A DNA stretch of 64,000 nt, taken from the NCBI RefSeq assembly GCF_009857815.1, contig NZ_WVVW01000001.1, forward strand, positions 1,240,001 through 1,304,000, in the 5' to 3' direction. This document shows positions 25,545 through 35,709 of the stretch, in pieces. How positions within the stretch are numbered: the stretch's first letter is position 1; each line of letters starts with the position of its first letter. The notes under the pieces were generated by a model. That model saw only the letters and a program-made list of their open reading frames with translations. It made no database searches and had not been told where the DNA came from. The stretch is from Pseudomaricurvus sp. HS19 (lineage in GTDB: Bacteria; Pseudomonadota; Gammaproteobacteria; Pseudomonadales; Cellvibrionaceae). Made by a program: the position numbers and the translations under genes.

Positions 25545-26819
25545 ATGGCCCGTTTAACCCGGAAATATGTCGCTGCCCTGGCGGCAGTGAGCGTAGTCAC
25601 AGCAATCGCTACCCTGATGTTGAAGTACCCCGACAGCGGCAACGCCCCGGCACCGCAGCTGAACACCCTGGGCGCCAGCGCCGAACAAGGCGAATACCTG
25701 GCCCGCGCCGGTAACTGTTCCAGCTGCCACACCACCCAGGACAACAAACCCTACGCCGGCGGTGTGGAGTTCAAGACCCCGTTTGGCACCCTCTACTCCA
25801 CCAACATTTCCAGCGACAAGGAGACCGGCATTGGCGCCTGGAGCTTCGCCGATTTTTACCGTTCCATGAAACACGGCATCCGTCCCGATGGCAGTCATCT
25901 CTACCCCGCCTTCCCCTACACCGCCTTTGCCAAACTGTCGGACACTGACATCGGCTCGCTCTATCTGTACCTGCAAACCCTGGCCCCCGTGAACAGTCCG
26001 GCACCGCTCAACGAACTGAATTTTCCGTTTAATTGGCGGCCGCTGCTGAGCCTCTGGAAAGGGCTGTTTCACAACCCTGAGGCGTATGTTGCCGACAACA
26101 GCAAATCGGAAGAATGGAACCGCGGTGCTTACCTGGTAGAGGGCCCGGGACACTGCGGTGCCTGTCACACCCCCCGCAATTTGATGGGTGCAGAACAGGC
26201 CGGCCTCGCGCTGACCGGCGGCGTCTATCTGGATAAAACCAAGCTCGGTCACTACCGCAGCTGGTCGGCAGTTAACCTGACACCGGCCGACACGGGCCTC
26301 AGCAGCTGGAGCGCCGATGACATCAGCGGCTATTTGAAAACCGGACTCACCAACCGTTCGGTGGTGCACGGCCCCATGAACGAAGTGATCCTGAACTCCA
26401 CCAGCCATCTGACCGAGTCCGATACCCGCGCCATTGCCACCTACCTGCAAGGCATACCTGCCAATTCCCAGCCCACCGGGCCGGCACCCGATGCCGAAAG
26501 ACTGGCCGAGGGCGAAGTGGTCTACACAGTGCACTGTGGCTCCTGCCATCTCCCCGACGGGCTGGGCGATCCGATCCTGGGGTTACCACTGGCCGGTAAC
26601 GCCATCGTCAATGCGCCGGACCCGTCATCACTGATCAATGTCATCCTCTACGGACCACACCTGCCACCGGCACCGTTTATTGCCGATCGCTCCCGCATGA
26701 AGATGATGGGAAAACGTTTGTCAGATGCCGATGTAGCAGCTGTCAGTACCTATCTGCGTAACAGCTTTGGCAATCGCGCCAGCGCCGTCACCCCGCAGCA
26801 AGTCAACATACAACGCTGA
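25545..26819 (+). CDS. Triheme c-type cytochrome (alcohol-dehydrogenase cytochrome subunit-like)
   Basis: This 424-residue exported protein has an N-terminal hydrophobic signal/anchor (about residues 8-27) and three heme c attachment sites: CSSCH, CGACH and CGSCH, one in each of three cytochrome c domains. The overall layout matches the cytochrome subunit of membrane alcohol or sugar dehydrogenases, which pass electrons to quinone or oxidase. ATG at 25545 has GGAGG just upstream, and a TTG one codon earlier is less likely. No dehydrogenase subunit gene is adjacent, but the exported DUF1592 operon is divergent upstream and could be the electron donor; this is inference. Confidence 0.9.
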   Translation: MARLTRKYVAALAAVSVVTAIATLMLKYPDSGNAPAPQLNTLGASAEQGEYLARAGNCSSCHTTQDNKPYAGGVEFKTPFGTLYSTNISSDKETGIGAWSFADFYRSMKHGIRPDGSHLYPAFPYTAFAKLSDTDIGSLYLYLQTLAPVNSPAPLNELNFPFNWRPLLSLWKGLFHNPEAYVADNSKSEEWNRGAYLVEGPGHCGACHTPRNLMGAEQAGLALTGGVYLDKTKLGHYRSWSAVNLTPADTGLSSWSADDISGYLKTGLTNRSVVHGPMNEVILNSTSHLTESDTRAIATYLQGIPANSQPTGPAPDAERLAEGEVVYTVHCGSCHLPDGLGDPILGLPLAGNAIVNAPDPSSLINVILYGPHLPPAPFIADRSRMKMMGKRLSDADVAAVSTYLRNSFGNRASAVTPQQVNIQR

Positions 26820-26865
26820 GCACCACAACCGGATGACGAATCCAACTGACCTGCGGAGAATACAC

Positions 26866-27339
26866 ATGAAAAACCGGCTGCTATTAATGATGAGCGGAGC
26901 AATAGGCGCCTGGGTTGCGAGCGCACCCGCCGCTCAAACTGATACCGTGACAGCCATGAGCCTGATGGGGGCATCCATGCCCTGTGCCGACTTCAGACGC
27001 TCCACAGACTTTTACACCCGGGGCCTGGGAATGACAGCAACCGCCGGTGCAGGCCCCAACGAACTGGTACTGCAATTCCCCGGTGGCGGCGCCGTGTTGC
27101 TGTGCCAAAAGCCGGTAGACACAGACAACACCCTGCCCTCACGCTACGGCACTTCGCGGCTGACTATTCTGGTGCCGGACCTCAAAGCCCTGGAGAAACA
27201 ACTGACCGCTTCCGGTTACCCACTCCCCGAACCCATCAAAGTGCTGCCGCAATACAAAGTGGCCATCACTCACATCACCGATCCCGATGGCAACCAGCTG
27301 GAACTGTACAGAGGGGTGAAATCCGGCAGTAAGCGATAA
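26866..27339 (+). CDS. Exported VOC/glyoxalase-family protein
   Basis: This 157-residue protein has a short signal peptide (LLLMMSGAIGAWVASAPA) before a single vicinal-oxygen-chelate domain: MPCADFRRSTDFYTRGLGM, LVPDLKALEKQL and ITDPDGNQLELYRG. Metal ligands are likely from that last motif, where Glu is in LELY. The ATG at 26866 with GGAG upstream is preferred to an in-frame extension. An exported VOC protein is uncommon, as most are cytoplasmic. It lies 46 bases downstream of the cytochrome c gene in the same direction and ends at a strong terminator hairpin. Confidence 0.8.
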   Translation: MKNRLLLMMSGAIGAWVASAPAAQTDTVTAMSLMGASMPCADFRRSTDFYTRGLGMTATAGAGPNELVLQFPGGGAVLLCQKPVDTDNTLPSRYGTSRLTILVPDLKALEKQLTASGYPLPEPIKVLPQYKVAITHITDPDGNQLELYRGVKSGSKR

Positions 27340-27374
27340 CCTGCTGCCGGGCCGGGCAACTACGCAGGTGACTA

Positions 27375-27414
27375 AAACGCAAAAGGCCACCCGATTGGGT
27401 GGCCTTTTGCGTTT
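27375..27414. terminator. Strong intrinsic terminator between the VOC gene and tRNA-Pro
   Basis: An 18-base stem (27375-27392 and 27397-27414) is perfectly complementary around the loop GATT; the inner half is GGCCACCC-GATT-GGGTGGCC. T-rich ends flank the arms on either strand. The stem is symmetric, so it can terminate the VOC transcript going right and the tRNA-Pro transcript going left. Confidence 0.85.
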
Positions 27415-27418
27415 AATA

Positions 27419-27495
27419 TGGTCGGAGTGGCCGGATTTGAACCGACGACCACCACACCCCCAGTGTGGTGCGCTACCAGGCTGCGCTACACTCCG
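27419..27495 (-). tRNA. tRNA-Pro (GGG)
   Basis: The reverse strand gives a 77-base cloverleaf with acceptor CGGAGTG paired with CACTCCG, discriminator A and an encoded CCA. The T loop is GGTTCAAATCC and the anticodon loop CTGGGGGTG reads GGG. It sits at the end of the pheT-ihfA-merR block, where tRNA-Pro is usual in gammaproteobacteria. Confidence 0.95.
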
Positions 27496-27552
27496 AAATC
27501 GCTGGATAACCCGTTGATTTCTATTGGGTTAACCGTAAAAAGCGAGGTGTGC

Positions 27553-27580
27553 ATCATACCCAAAACGGGTTGGATTGCAA
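27553..27580 (-). promoter_or_regulatory. Promoter for tRNA-Pro
   Basis: On the minus strand TTGCAA (27575-27580) and TATGAT (27553-27558) are spaced by 16 bases. The -10 box ends about 57 bases upstream of the tRNA-Pro 5' end at 27495, within the gap after the merR gene. Confidence 0.55.
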
Positions 27581-27593
27581 GTGATTTGTCGAC

Positions 27594-27953
27594 TCAGGGA
27601 CGATTGAGAACGACCAGCAACTCTTCCAGCTCGCTGATCATTTGCGCCACCAGCTGGGAGAACTGGGAGGCGTCCTGTTGGGCGTGCTCACCGCTCATCT
27701 GCTGACGGGCACCACCGATGGTGAAACCCTGATCGTAGAGCAGTGCGCGGATCTGGCGGATGGTGATTACATCCTGACGCTGGTAGTAACGGCGGTTGCC
27801 ACGGCGCTTTACCGGTGTCAGTTGCGGAAACTCCTGCTCCCAATAACGCAGTACGTGAGGTTTTACCGCACAGAGCTCGCTGACTTCGCCGATGGTGAAA
27901 TAGCGTTTGCCGGGGATGACCGGCAGCTCGTCGTTATTGGTTGGTTCCAGCAT
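27594..27953 (-). CDS. MerR family transcriptional regulator
   Basis: This 119-residue protein has the MerR helix-turn-helix [20 protein letters not shown] followed by WEQEF, the wing [10 protein letters not shown], and a short dimerisation helix. There are no metal-binding cysteines at the C-terminus, so it is not a metal sensor; it matches the small MerR-like regulator regularly found just downstream of ihfA. Its ATG overlaps the end of ihfA by 20 bases, so it is translated from the same mRNA. Target genes are unknown. Confidence 0.9.
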   Translation of the reverse strand: MLEPTNNDELPVIPGKRYFTIGEVSELCAVKPHVLRYWEQEFPQLTPVKRRGNRRYYQRQDVITIRQIRALLYDQGFTIGGARQQMSGEHAQQDASQFSQLVAQMISELEELLVVLNRP

Positions 27954-28236
27954 GATTTTCTACTCGAGCCTTGAGTTTTTGTCCTGGCCGGAAGGTAACA
28001 ACCCTTCTGGCTGAGATGGGGATCTCTTCGCCGGTTTTGGGGTTTCTGCCAGGACGTGACGTTTTATCGCGCAGGTCGAAGTTGCCAAAGCCCGACAACT
28101 TGACCGGCTCATTATTTTCCAGGGCTGTCCTGATCTCTTCAAAGAAGAGCTCTACCAGCTCCTTGGCCTCACGCTTGTTGAAACCAAGCTCCTCGTAGAG
28201 CATTTCCGCTAAGTCCGCTTTGGTCAGCGCCGCCAT
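27934..28236 (-). CDS. ihfA: Integration host factor subunit alpha
   Basis: This 100-residue DNA-bending protein matches Ihf[22 protein letters not shown] is the start, split here as [13 protein letters not shown]; the beta-arm contains the [12 protein letters not shown] loop whose proline intercalates in DNA, and [13 protein letters not shown] ends the core. It acts as a heterodimer with IhfB in recombination, replication and promoter architecture. It follows pheT by 26 bases, as in most gammaproteobacteria, and overlaps the MerR gene. Confidence 0.97.
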   Translation of the reverse strand: MAALTKADLAEMLYEELGFNKREAKELVELFFEEIRTALENNEPVKLSGFGNFDLRDKTSRPGRNPKTGEEIPISARRVVTFRPGQKLKARVENHAGTNQ

Positions 28237-28262
28237 GGCTAATGGCCTCTGTCTGCCCCGTA

Positions 28263-30662
28263 TTACCGCAGGGAAGCGTTAAATGATTCCTCCAGAGATT
28301 TAACCACCGCATCCATAGAGGCATTAATTTCGTCCTCAGTCAGAGTGCGTGAAACATGCTGAAAGGTCAAGCCCATGGCGACACTTTTTCTATGTGGATC
28401 AATGCCTTTGCCCACATATACGTCAAAAACCTTTAACTCAGAAAGGTTGATTCCAGCGCCACTGCGAACCGCCTTTTCCAGCTCCAGAACCGGTACCGTC
28501 TGATCCACCACCACGGCGATATCACGGCGCACTGCCGGGAAACGGGAGAGTGGGCGGAACTCCGGCAGGCGGGCATTGGCAATGGCGGAGCGGCTGATCT
28601 CGAACAGGTAGGCTGCCTGTGGCAAATCCAGCTGCTTCTGGATCTGCGGGTGCAGGGTACCCACATAGCCCACAGGCTCACCGTTACTCAGCAGTACTGC
28701 GGTCTGGCCTGGGTGCAGCGCGGGATGCTCGCCGGCAGCAAATTCAAAGCGCTGCTTGTCTGCCACCAGCTCCAGTACGGACTCCAGGTCGCCCTTGATG
28801 TCGAAGAAGTCCACCGGCTCGGCTTTGCCGGTCCAGCTCTCTTCCAGGCGGCCGCCGTAGATCAGGCCTGCCAGCATAGGCTCCTGCTTGAGGTTGGCGA
28901 CGCCCTCCCCTTCAGGAACGAAACGCAGGCCGCTCTCGAACAGGCGCACACGGCCCTGCTGGCGGTTGAGGTTGTACTGCAAAGCGCCCAGCAGGCCAGC
29001 CCACAGGCTGGTGCGCATCACTGCCAGGTCGGCGCTGATGGGGTTCTGCAACGGCACAGGCTCTACCGCCGGCTCCAGCAACGCCTGCATTTTGGGATCC
29101 ACAAAACTGTAGGTGATGGCTTCCTGATAACCGCGCGCCACCAGCTGGGCACGCACCGCGCGCAGGCCGAGTTTGGCCTCCTGATGAGCAGGGATGGTCA
29201 TATCCAGCGCCGGACTTGTGGTGGGCAGGTTGTTGTAGCCGTAAACCCGGGCCAGCTCTTCCAGCAGGTCTTCTTCAATACTGATGTCAAAGCGGTAGCT
29301 GGGCACCTTGAAGCGCCAGCCGCTGTCGGCCTTGACGGTCATTTCCAGACCCAGGCGGGTGAGGATATCCACCACCTCGTCGTCCTTCATGGAGAAACCA
29401 AGGCCACTCTTGATGCGGCTGCGACGCAGGGAGACTTCTTTCTCTTTCGGGCAGTGTTCGTTTTCCACCAGGGTAACCGGACCTGGCTCACCACCAACAA
29501 TATCTAACAGTAGCTGGGTGGCACGCTCGATGGCCACTTCCTGCAGCTTGTAGTCCACGCCGCGCTCAAAACGGTGGGAGGAGTCGGTGTGCAGGCCGTA
29601 GCTGCGGGCACGACCGGTAATGGCAATGGGGCTGAAGAAGGCGCTCTCGAGGAAGATGTCTTTGGTGGTGTCGCTTACCGCCGTGTCATCGCCACCCATA
29701 ATGCCGGCCATGGCCACAGCGTTGTCGTCGTCGGCAATGACCAGTACGTCTTCGCGCAGTTTGACAGTCTGGCCGTCCAGCAGCTTCAGCTCTTCACCGG
29801 CTTCGGCCATACGCGCCTGCACACCACCACTCAGAGTGGCCAGGTCAAAGGCGTGCATGGGCTGACCCAGCTCCAGCAGTACGTAGTTGGTGACATCTAC
29901 CACCGCGTCAATGGTACGCAGACCGGAACGACGCAGCCGCTCCTGCATCCACAGCGGGGTTGGCTTGCTGACATCCACACCGCGGATCACACGGCCGGCG
30001 TAACGGGCACAGGCCTCGCCGGCGTTGAGGGAGACCTTCAGCGTGTCGTCAATAGTCGCCGCCACCGGTTTGATCACTGGTGGTTTCAGGTCCACACGGT
30101 TGAGTACCGCCACATCGCGGGCAATGCCGCGAATGGAGAAGCAGTCACTGCGGTTGGGAGTCAGGTCCACCTCAATACTCTGGTCATTCAGACCCAGGTA
30201 TTCGATCAGGTCGGTGCCCACCGGTGCATCGGCTGGCAGCTCCCACAGGCCATCGTCATCTTCACCAAGCTGCAGTTCGGTCTGGGCGCAGAGCATGCCG
30301 AAGGATTCCACACCGCGCAGCTTGGCCTTTTTGATCTTGAAAGGCTTGCCGTCTTCACCGGGAGGCAGGCTGGCACCTACGGTGGCAAACGGGATTTTGA
30401 TACCCGGACGGGCGTTGGGCGCGCCGCACACCACCTGGCAGATCTCGTCGCCATTGCCGGCCACCTTGCAGACACGCAGCTTGTCGGCGTCCGGATGCTG
30501 CTCGGCTTCCAGAATTTCGCCCACAACCACGCCGGTGAGCTCCGGTGCCACCGCTTCCACACCGTCAACTTCCAGGCCGGCCATGGTGATCTGTGCCACC
30601 AGGGCTTCACTTGTCAGCTTGGGACTTACCCACTCTCGCAACCACTTTTCGCTAAATTTCAT
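28263..30662 (-). CDS. pheT: Phenylalanyl-tRNA synthetase beta subunit
   Basis: This 799-residue protein is full length. It starts with [16 protein letters not shown], has the tRNA-binding (EMAP-like) domain near residues 40-150, B3/B4 editing and B5 domains, and a C-terminal anticodon-binding ferredoxin-like domain ([16 protein letters not shown] and RTLTEDEI). It pairs with PheS to charge tRNA-Phe and edits Tyr-tRNA-Phe. Its start at 30662 is separated from the pheS stop by 452 bases, where about 14 is usual in E. coli; that gap contains three copies of a dispersed repeat. Confidence 0.98.
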   Translation of the reverse strand: MKFSEKWLREWVSPKLTSEALVAQITMAGLEVDGVEAVAPELTGVVVGEILEAEQHPDADKLRVCKVAGNGDEICQVVCGAPNARPGIKIPFATVGASLPPGEDGKPFKIKKAKLRGVESFGMLCAQTELQLGEDDDGLWELPADAPVGTDLIEYLGLNDQSIEVDLTPNRSDCFSIRGIARDVAVLNRVDLKPPVIKPVAATIDDTLKVSLNAGEACARYAGRVIRGVDVSKPTPLWMQERLRRSGLRTIDAVVDVTNYVLLELGQPMHAFDLATLSGGVQARMAEAGEELKLLDGQTVKLREDVLVIADDDNAVAMAGIMGGDDTAVSDTTKDIFLESAFFSPIAITGRARSYGLHTDSSHRFERGVDYKLQEVAIERATQLLLDIVGGEPGPVTLVENEHCPKEKEVSLRRSRIKSGLGFSMKDDEVVDILTRLGLEMTVKADSGWRFKVPSYRFDISIEEDLLEELARVYGYNNLPTTSPALDMTIPAHQEAKLGLRAVRAQLVARGYQEAITYSFVDPKMQALLEPAVEPVPLQNPISADLAVMRTSLWAGLLGALQYNLNRQQGRVRLFESGLRFVPEGEGVANLKQEPMLAGLIYGGRLEESWTGKAEPVDFFDIKGDLESVLELVADKQRFEFAAGEHPALHPGQTAVLLSNGEPVGYVGTLHPQIQKQLDLPQAAYLFEISRSAIANARLPEFRPLSRFPAVRRDIAVVVDQTVPVLELEKAVRSGAGINLSELKVFDVYVGKGIDPHRKSVAMGLTFQHVSRTLTEDEINASMDAVVKSLEESFNASLR

Positions 30663-30735
30663 CGAACCGTTTCTTCCAAATTTAAGTATGCCGCTTGCAG
30701 CATATGCATTGAATTTGTCTTTACTGCCTCAGCCC

Positions 30736-30853
30736 CGTCGTTGCGAGCGCAGCGTGGCAACCTATGCTCACTCCGGGCCAGAATCTGTGCCACACATGGA
30801 TTGCTTCGTGGCTTAAAGCCCCTACTCCTGGCCCTGCGCTCCTCGCAATGACG
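30736..30853. repeat. Dispersed repeat unit A1 (inverted arms, CGTCATTGCGAG type)
   Basis: The unit begins CGTCGTTGCGAGCGCAGCG and ends with CCTCGCAATGACG, the inverted partner, with a core that includes CACACATGGATTGCTTCGT. Length 118 bases; an extra stretch (about 20 bases) inside its right half is missing from A2. First of three tandem copies between pheT and pheS. Confidence 0.85.
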
Positions 30854-30858
30854 GTCCA

Positions 30859-30954
30859 CGTCGTTGCGAGCGCAGCGTGGCAACCCATGTTCACTTCGAA
30901 CCCGAATCTGTGCCACACATGGATTGCTTCGTCCCTGCGTTCCTCGCAATGACG
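30859..30954. repeat. Dispersed repeat unit A2
   Basis: A 96-base copy with the same arms and the core TTCGAACCCGAATCTGTGCC. It starts 5 bases after A1 ends and is closest to the apparent consensus, being nearly the same length as the copy at 42249-42344. It is suited for defining the arm boundaries. Confidence 0.85.
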
Positions 30955-30959
30955 GTTCA

Positions 30960-31097
30960 CGTCGTTGCGAGCGCAGCGCGGCAACCCATGTTCACTCCGG
31001 ACCCAAATCTGTGCCACACGTGGATGGCCCAAGCCACCCTCTCTTGCCCCCGGGCAATTCACCTTGTTGCTTCGTCCCTGCGTTCCTCGCAATGACG
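30960..31097. repeat. Dispersed repeat unit A3
   Basis: A 138-base copy whose right half carries an inserted segment with CAAGCCACCCTCTCTTGCCC. The arms CGTCGTTGCGAG and CCTCGCAATGACG are intact. It ends 17 bases before the pheS stop at 31115. Confidence 0.8.
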
Positions 31098-31114
31098 GGC
31101 AATTTATCTGCGAC

Positions 31115-32194
<1,080 letters not shown>

Positions 32195-32248
32195 GAATTG
32201 TGGCGCCGGAGTGCCGTGAGGAGGTGCTTAACGGTACGCGGGAGCCAG

Positions 32249-32287
32249 AAAACAAAAAGGGAGGTGCTGAACTACAGCCCTCCCCTT
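32249..32287 (-). terminator. Terminator or attenuator after rplT
   Basis: On the minus strand GGGGAGG and CCTCCC (with an inner GCTG/CAGC pairing) enclose a short loop and are followed by TTTTTGTTTT. It lies 33 bases past the rplT stop and upstream of the pheS leader stem-loop, so readthrough here would determine how much pheST is made from the upstream operon. Confidence 0.75.
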
Positions 32288-32319
32288 TCGCATTCGTACT
32301 GAATAGGAACGCCGGCCGA

Positions 32320-32676
32320 TTAGGCCAGAGCTGCTTTTGCCTGGGCTACAACAGCTGCAAACGCTACCTTGTCGTGTACGGCCAGATCAGCCAGAACGCG
32401 ACGGTCCAGTTCGATACTTGCTTTCTTCAGACCAGCGATCAGGCGGCTGTAGGACAGACCTTCCTGACGAGACTGGGCATTGATACGGGTGATCCACAGA
32501 GCACGGAAGTTGCGCTTCTTGACCTTACGGTCGCGGTAAGCGTACTGACCAGCTTTGATAACCGCCTGCTTGGCAACGCGGAATACACGTGAACGTGCAC
32601 CGTAGTAGCCTTTAGCCTGCTTCAGGATCTTCTTGTGACGACGACGCGCCTCTACACCACGTTTTACACGAGCCAT
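32320..32676 (-). CDS. rplT: 50S ribosomal protein L20
   Basis: This 118-residue protein has the L20 start [20 protein letters not shown], the highly basic N-terminal region that threads into 23S rRNA and the globular C-terminal part with [10 protein letters not shown]-like sequence [14 protein letters not shown]. It is required for early 50S assembly. It lies 42 bases after rpmI in the conserved infC-rpmI-rplT order. In E. coli L20 represses translation of this operon; whether the same mRNA fold exists here was not established. Confidence 0.98.
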   Translation of the reverse strand: MARVKRGVEARRRHKKILKQAKGYYGARSRVFRVAKQAVIKAGQYAYRDRKVKKRNFRALWITRINAQSRQEGLSYSRLIAGLKKASIELDRRVLADLAVHDKVAFAAVVAQAKAALA

Positions 32677-32718
32677 GGTTTCTTCCTCTTAAAATGTGTC
32701 TACGTTAAACCAGGCCAA

Positions 32719-32913
32719 TTACTTGGCGCGGAGCATGCGATCTACTGCTGGTACGTCCGCTGCATTCAGCGTGCTGGTACCGCGCAGCTGACGCTTACGC
32801 TTGGTAGTCATTTTGGTGAGGATGTGGCTCTTGAAAGCGTGTTTGTGCTTGTAGCCGGCACCGGTTTTCTTGAAGCGCTTGGCGGCGCCACTGTGTACTT
32901 TAGCTTTTGGCAT
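32719..32913 (-). CDS. rpmI: 50S ribosomal protein L35
   Basis: This 64-residue basic protein has the L35 pattern [18 protein letters not shown], then [20 protein letters not shown] and the short conserved tail. It is the middle gene of the infC-rpmI-rplT operon. A 137-base gap separates it from infC; in E. coli the equivalent gap holds the L20 regulatory structure. Confidence 0.97.
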   Translation of the reverse strand: MPKAKVHSGAAKRFKKTGAGYKHKHAFKSHILTKMTTKRKRQLRGTSTLNAADVPAVDRMLRAK

Positions 32914-33050
32914 GAGAATACTCTCGATTTTAAGTTAAACAAATTCACTAACGCAGAACCGAAAACGACATTGCATCCGATACATCCGGGCGCAATGCCG
33001 AAAGTCCTGCCAAGTGCCATATAAAGTCATCCAGGCAGCTAAAAGCCCGA

Positions 33051-33590
33051 TCACTTTCTCTTTTTGGGGGCAATAACCATGAGCAGCTGACGACCTTCCA
33101 TCTTCGGATACTGCTCTACGGTGCCAATCTCTGCCAGGTCGGTTTCGATGCGTTTCATCATCTCCATGCCGAGCTCCTGGTGAGCCATTTCACGACCGCG
33201 GTAGCGGAGTGAAACCTTGACCTTGTCCCCTTCCTCGAGGAATCGACTAACATTACGAAGCTTAATCTTGTAGTCCCCGATATCCGTCCCTGGGCGAAAC
33301 TTCATTTCTTTTACTTGCTGCTGCTTTTGCTTCTTTTTGTTGGCATTCTGAGTCTTCTTTTGATCGAAGAGGTGCTTGCCGTAGTCCATAATCTTACAGA
33401 CCGGCGGCTCGGCATCACCGTTCATCAATACCACATCCAGGCCAGCAGCCTGAGCTTGCTCCAACGCGTCTTCCAGGCTGACAACACCCACCTGGCTTCC
33501 GTCCGCTCCAATCAGAAGTACTTCTGACGCCTCAATTTGATCGTTAATGGGCGCCTTCTTGGAACGTCCTTTGGAATTATCTCGTTTGAT
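33051..33590 (-). CDS. infC: Translation initiation factor IF-3, probable AUC start
   Basis: The protein is 179 residues with the N-domain starting [20 protein letters not shown] and [12 protein letters not shown], a lysine-rich linker, then [19 protein letters not shown] and [10 protein letters not shown] of the C-domain. It controls start codon selection and subunit separation. No ATG, GTG or TTG exists at a suitable place. The sequence needed for the full N-domain begins at an ATC codon (33590-33588), with TAGGAG 9 bases upstream. E. coli infC uses the related rare AUU start, through which IF-3 represses itself, so the AUC probably has the same role. The first in-frame GTG at 33491 would remove 33 conserved residues. 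Confidence 0.9.
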   Translation of the reverse strand: MKRDNSKGRSKKAPINDQIEASEVLLIGADGSQVGVVSLEDALEQAQAAGLDVVLMNGDAEPPVCKIMDYGKHLFDQKKTQNANKKKQKQQQVKEMKFRPGTDIGDYKIKLRNVSRFLEEGDKVKVSLRYRGREMAHQELGMEMMKRIETDLAEIGTVEQYPKMEGRQLLMVIAPKKRK

Positions 33591-33633
33591 AGCAAAAATC
33601 TCCTAAATCCTGACCGCGCTTTATAACGCTGGC

Positions 33634-35556
33634 CTACAACGACGAGCGGCCGCGACGTGCAACGTCCGCGGCCAAGAGTTCTGCGAAAGCCTCTGTGCTC
33701 ATCGATCCCAGGTCTTCGCCGGTGCGTGTACGAACGCTGACGGACCCTGTCTCCACCTCTTTATCCCCAACAGTAAGCAGGTAAGGGATCTTCTGAATGG
33801 TGTGCTCGCGGATTTTAAAGCCGATCTTCTCATTTCTCAAGTCGGAGATAGCCCGGAACCCCTTGTTTCTCAAGGATTCTTCCACTTTTTGCACAAATTC
33901 CGCCTGGTTGTCGGTGATATTCATGATCACCGCCTGCTGTGGTGCCAGCCAGGCCGGGAAAGCCCCCTCATAATGCTCGATGAGAATGCCGATAAAACGC
34001 TCGAAAGAACCCAGGATGGCACGGTGCAGCATGACCGGAGTCTTGCGGGAACCATCTTCCGCCACATATTGGGCGTCCAGGCGGCCGGGCATGGAGAAAT
34101 CCACCTGAATGGTGCCGCACTGCCAAACCCGGCCCAGGCAATCCTTCAGGGAGAATTCGATCTTCGGACCGTAGAAAGCGCCCTCACCCGGCAGCAGCTC
34201 CCAGTCGTAACCCTGGGCATCCATGGCGTCCATCAACGCCTTCTCGGCCTTGTCCCACACTTCGTCGGAACCTACGCGCTGCTCCGGACGGGTGGAGATG
34301 CGGATAATCACATTCTCGAAGCCAAAGTCCTTGTAGACGCTGTAGAGCAGCGTCGTAAAGGTGGCCACCTCTTTCTGGATCGCCTCTTCGGCACAGAAAA
34401 TGTGGGCGTCATCCTGGGTAAAGCCGCGCACGCGCATAATGCCCTGCAGGGTACCGGAGGCCTCATTGCGGTGGCAGGAGCCGAACTCCGCCAGACGCAG
34501 CGGCAGATCGCGGTAGCTCTTCAGGCCCTGATTGAACACCTGGATGTGACAGGGGCAGTTCATGGGCTTGACGGCGTAGTCGCGGGATTCAGACTCCACG
34601 GTAAACATGCTCTCGCGGAACTTGTCCCAGTGACCGGAGCGCTCCCACAGGGTGCGATCCACCACCTGCGGAGTCTTGATCTCCTGGTAGCCGTTATCGC
34701 GCTGCACCCGGCGCATGTACTCTTCAATAGTGGTGTAAATGCTCCAGCCATTGGGGTGCCAGAACACCATGCCCGGCGCCTCTTCCTGCAGGTGGAACAG
34801 GTTGAACTTCTTGCCCAGCTTGCGGTGGTCGCGCTTGACCGCCTCCTCCAGGAACAGCAGGTGCGCCTTCAGTGCTTTCTTGTCCGCAAAGGCCACACCG
34901 TAGATGCGCTGCAGCATTTTGTTGCTGGAGTCGCCGCGCCAGTAGGCGCCGTTCACATTCATCAGCTTGAAGTGATGGCAGAACTTCATGTTGGGCACGT
35001 GGGGACCACGGCACATGTCCACGTATTCTTCGTGATGATAGAGGCCGGGCTGATCGTCTTTGGCGATGTCGCGGTCGAGGATCTCCATCTTGTAGGACTC
35101 GCCACGGGATTCGAACACCTGCCGCGCCTCATCCCAGCTCACCTTCTTCTTGATGACGTCGTAGTCGGTCTTGGCCAACTCCAGCATGCGCTTCTCCAGC
35201 GCCTGCACATCTTCCTCGGTCAGCTTGTGGTCGAGGTCAACGTCGTAATAGAAGCCGTGCTCAATGGTAGGACCAATGGCCATCTTCACATCGGGCCACA
35301 GCTGCTTGATGGCATGACCCAGCAAGTGGGCACAGGAGTGACGGATCACCTCCAGGCCATCCTCATCTTTGGCTGTCAGGATGGACAGCTCCGCATCGTC
35401 GGTAATCAGGTCGCTGGCGTCCACGCGCTCGCCGTTTACACGGCCGGCAACGGTCGCCTTGGCAAGACCGGGGCCGATATCGGCGGCCACATCCATCACG
35501 GAAACGGGGTTGTCGAACTGGCGCTGGGAGCCATCAGGGAGGGTAATAACGGGCAT
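33634..35556 (-). CDS. thrS: Threonyl-tRNA synthetase
   Basis: This 640-residue enzyme is full length. It contains an N-terminal TGS domain ([14 protein letters not shown] onward), the HxxxH editing motif in [14 protein letters not shown], class II catalytic motifs ([12 protein letters not shown], with the Cys that binds catalytic zinc) and a C-terminal anticodon domain ([14 protein letters not shown]). It charges threonine onto tRNA-Thr. It is the first gene of the thrS-infC-rpmI-rplT operon. A likely -10 box lies upstream, though no good -35 is visible. Confidence 0.98.
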   Translation of the reverse strand: MPVITLPDGSQRQFDNPVSVMDVAADIGPGLAKATVAGRVNGERVDASDLITDDAELSILTAKDEDGLEVIRHSCAHLLGHAIKQLWPDVKMAIGPTIEHGFYYDVDLDHKLTEEDVQALEKRMLELAKTDYDVIKKKVSWDEARQVFESRGESYKMEILDRDIAKDDQPGLYHHEEYVDMCRGPHVPNMKFCHHFKLMNVNGAYWRGDSSNKMLQRIYGVAFADKKALKAHLLFLEEAVKRDHRKLGKKFNLFHLQEEAPGMVFWHPNGWSIYTTIEEYMRRVQRDNGYQEIKTPQVVDRTLWERSGHWDKFRESMFTVESESRDYAVKPMNCPCHIQVFNQGLKSYRDLPLRLAEFGSCHRNEASGTLQGIMRVRGFTQDDAHIFCAEEAIQKEVATFTTLLYSVYKDFGFENVIIRISTRPEQRVGSDEVWDKAEKALMDAMDAQGYDWELLPGEGAFYGPKIEFSLKDCLGRVWQCGTIQVDFSMPGRLDAQYVAEDGSRKTPVMLHRAILGSFERFIGILIEHYEGAFPAWLAPQQAVIMNITDNQAEFVQKVEESLRNKGFRAISDLRNEKIGFKIREHTIQKIPYLLTVGDKEVETGSVSVRTRTGEDLGSMSTEAFAELLAADVARRGRSSL

Positions 35557-35624
35557 GTCACATCCTGGATTCAGTGGTGATCCCTACGCAAGACCACGTG
35601 AAGTAAGAAAAAGTTAGGGCGGGA

Positions 35625-35630
35625 ATTATA
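35625..35630 (-). promoter_or_regulatory. Possible -10 box upstream of thrS
   Basis: The minus strand reads TATAAT at 35625-35630, about 70 bases upstream of the thrS start, in the gap between thrS and the end of purK. No convincing -35 is seen at the expected distance, so this is only a candidate. Confidence 0.3.
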
Positions 35631-35709
35631 GAGAAGAGTGCCCGGGCTGGCTATCGCCACCCCGGAATCGGGCGCACATCAGGCAAAGAAACTGTCACAG
35701 GGTGCCGGA

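Noticed and set aside
30736-31097. CRISPR-like array of three repeats
   Set aside because: The units are 96-138 bases and separated by 5-base linkers, without unique spacers and without cas genes. They are inverted-arm dispersed repeats instead.
32195-32248. PheM-like leader peptide upstream of pheS
   Set aside because: No ATG or GTG-started short frame rich in phenylalanine codons was found there.
33802-35580. Long plus-strand frame opposite thrS (592 codons)
   Set aside because: It is exactly antisense to the well-supported thrS gene and has no domain. High GC content makes such frames common.
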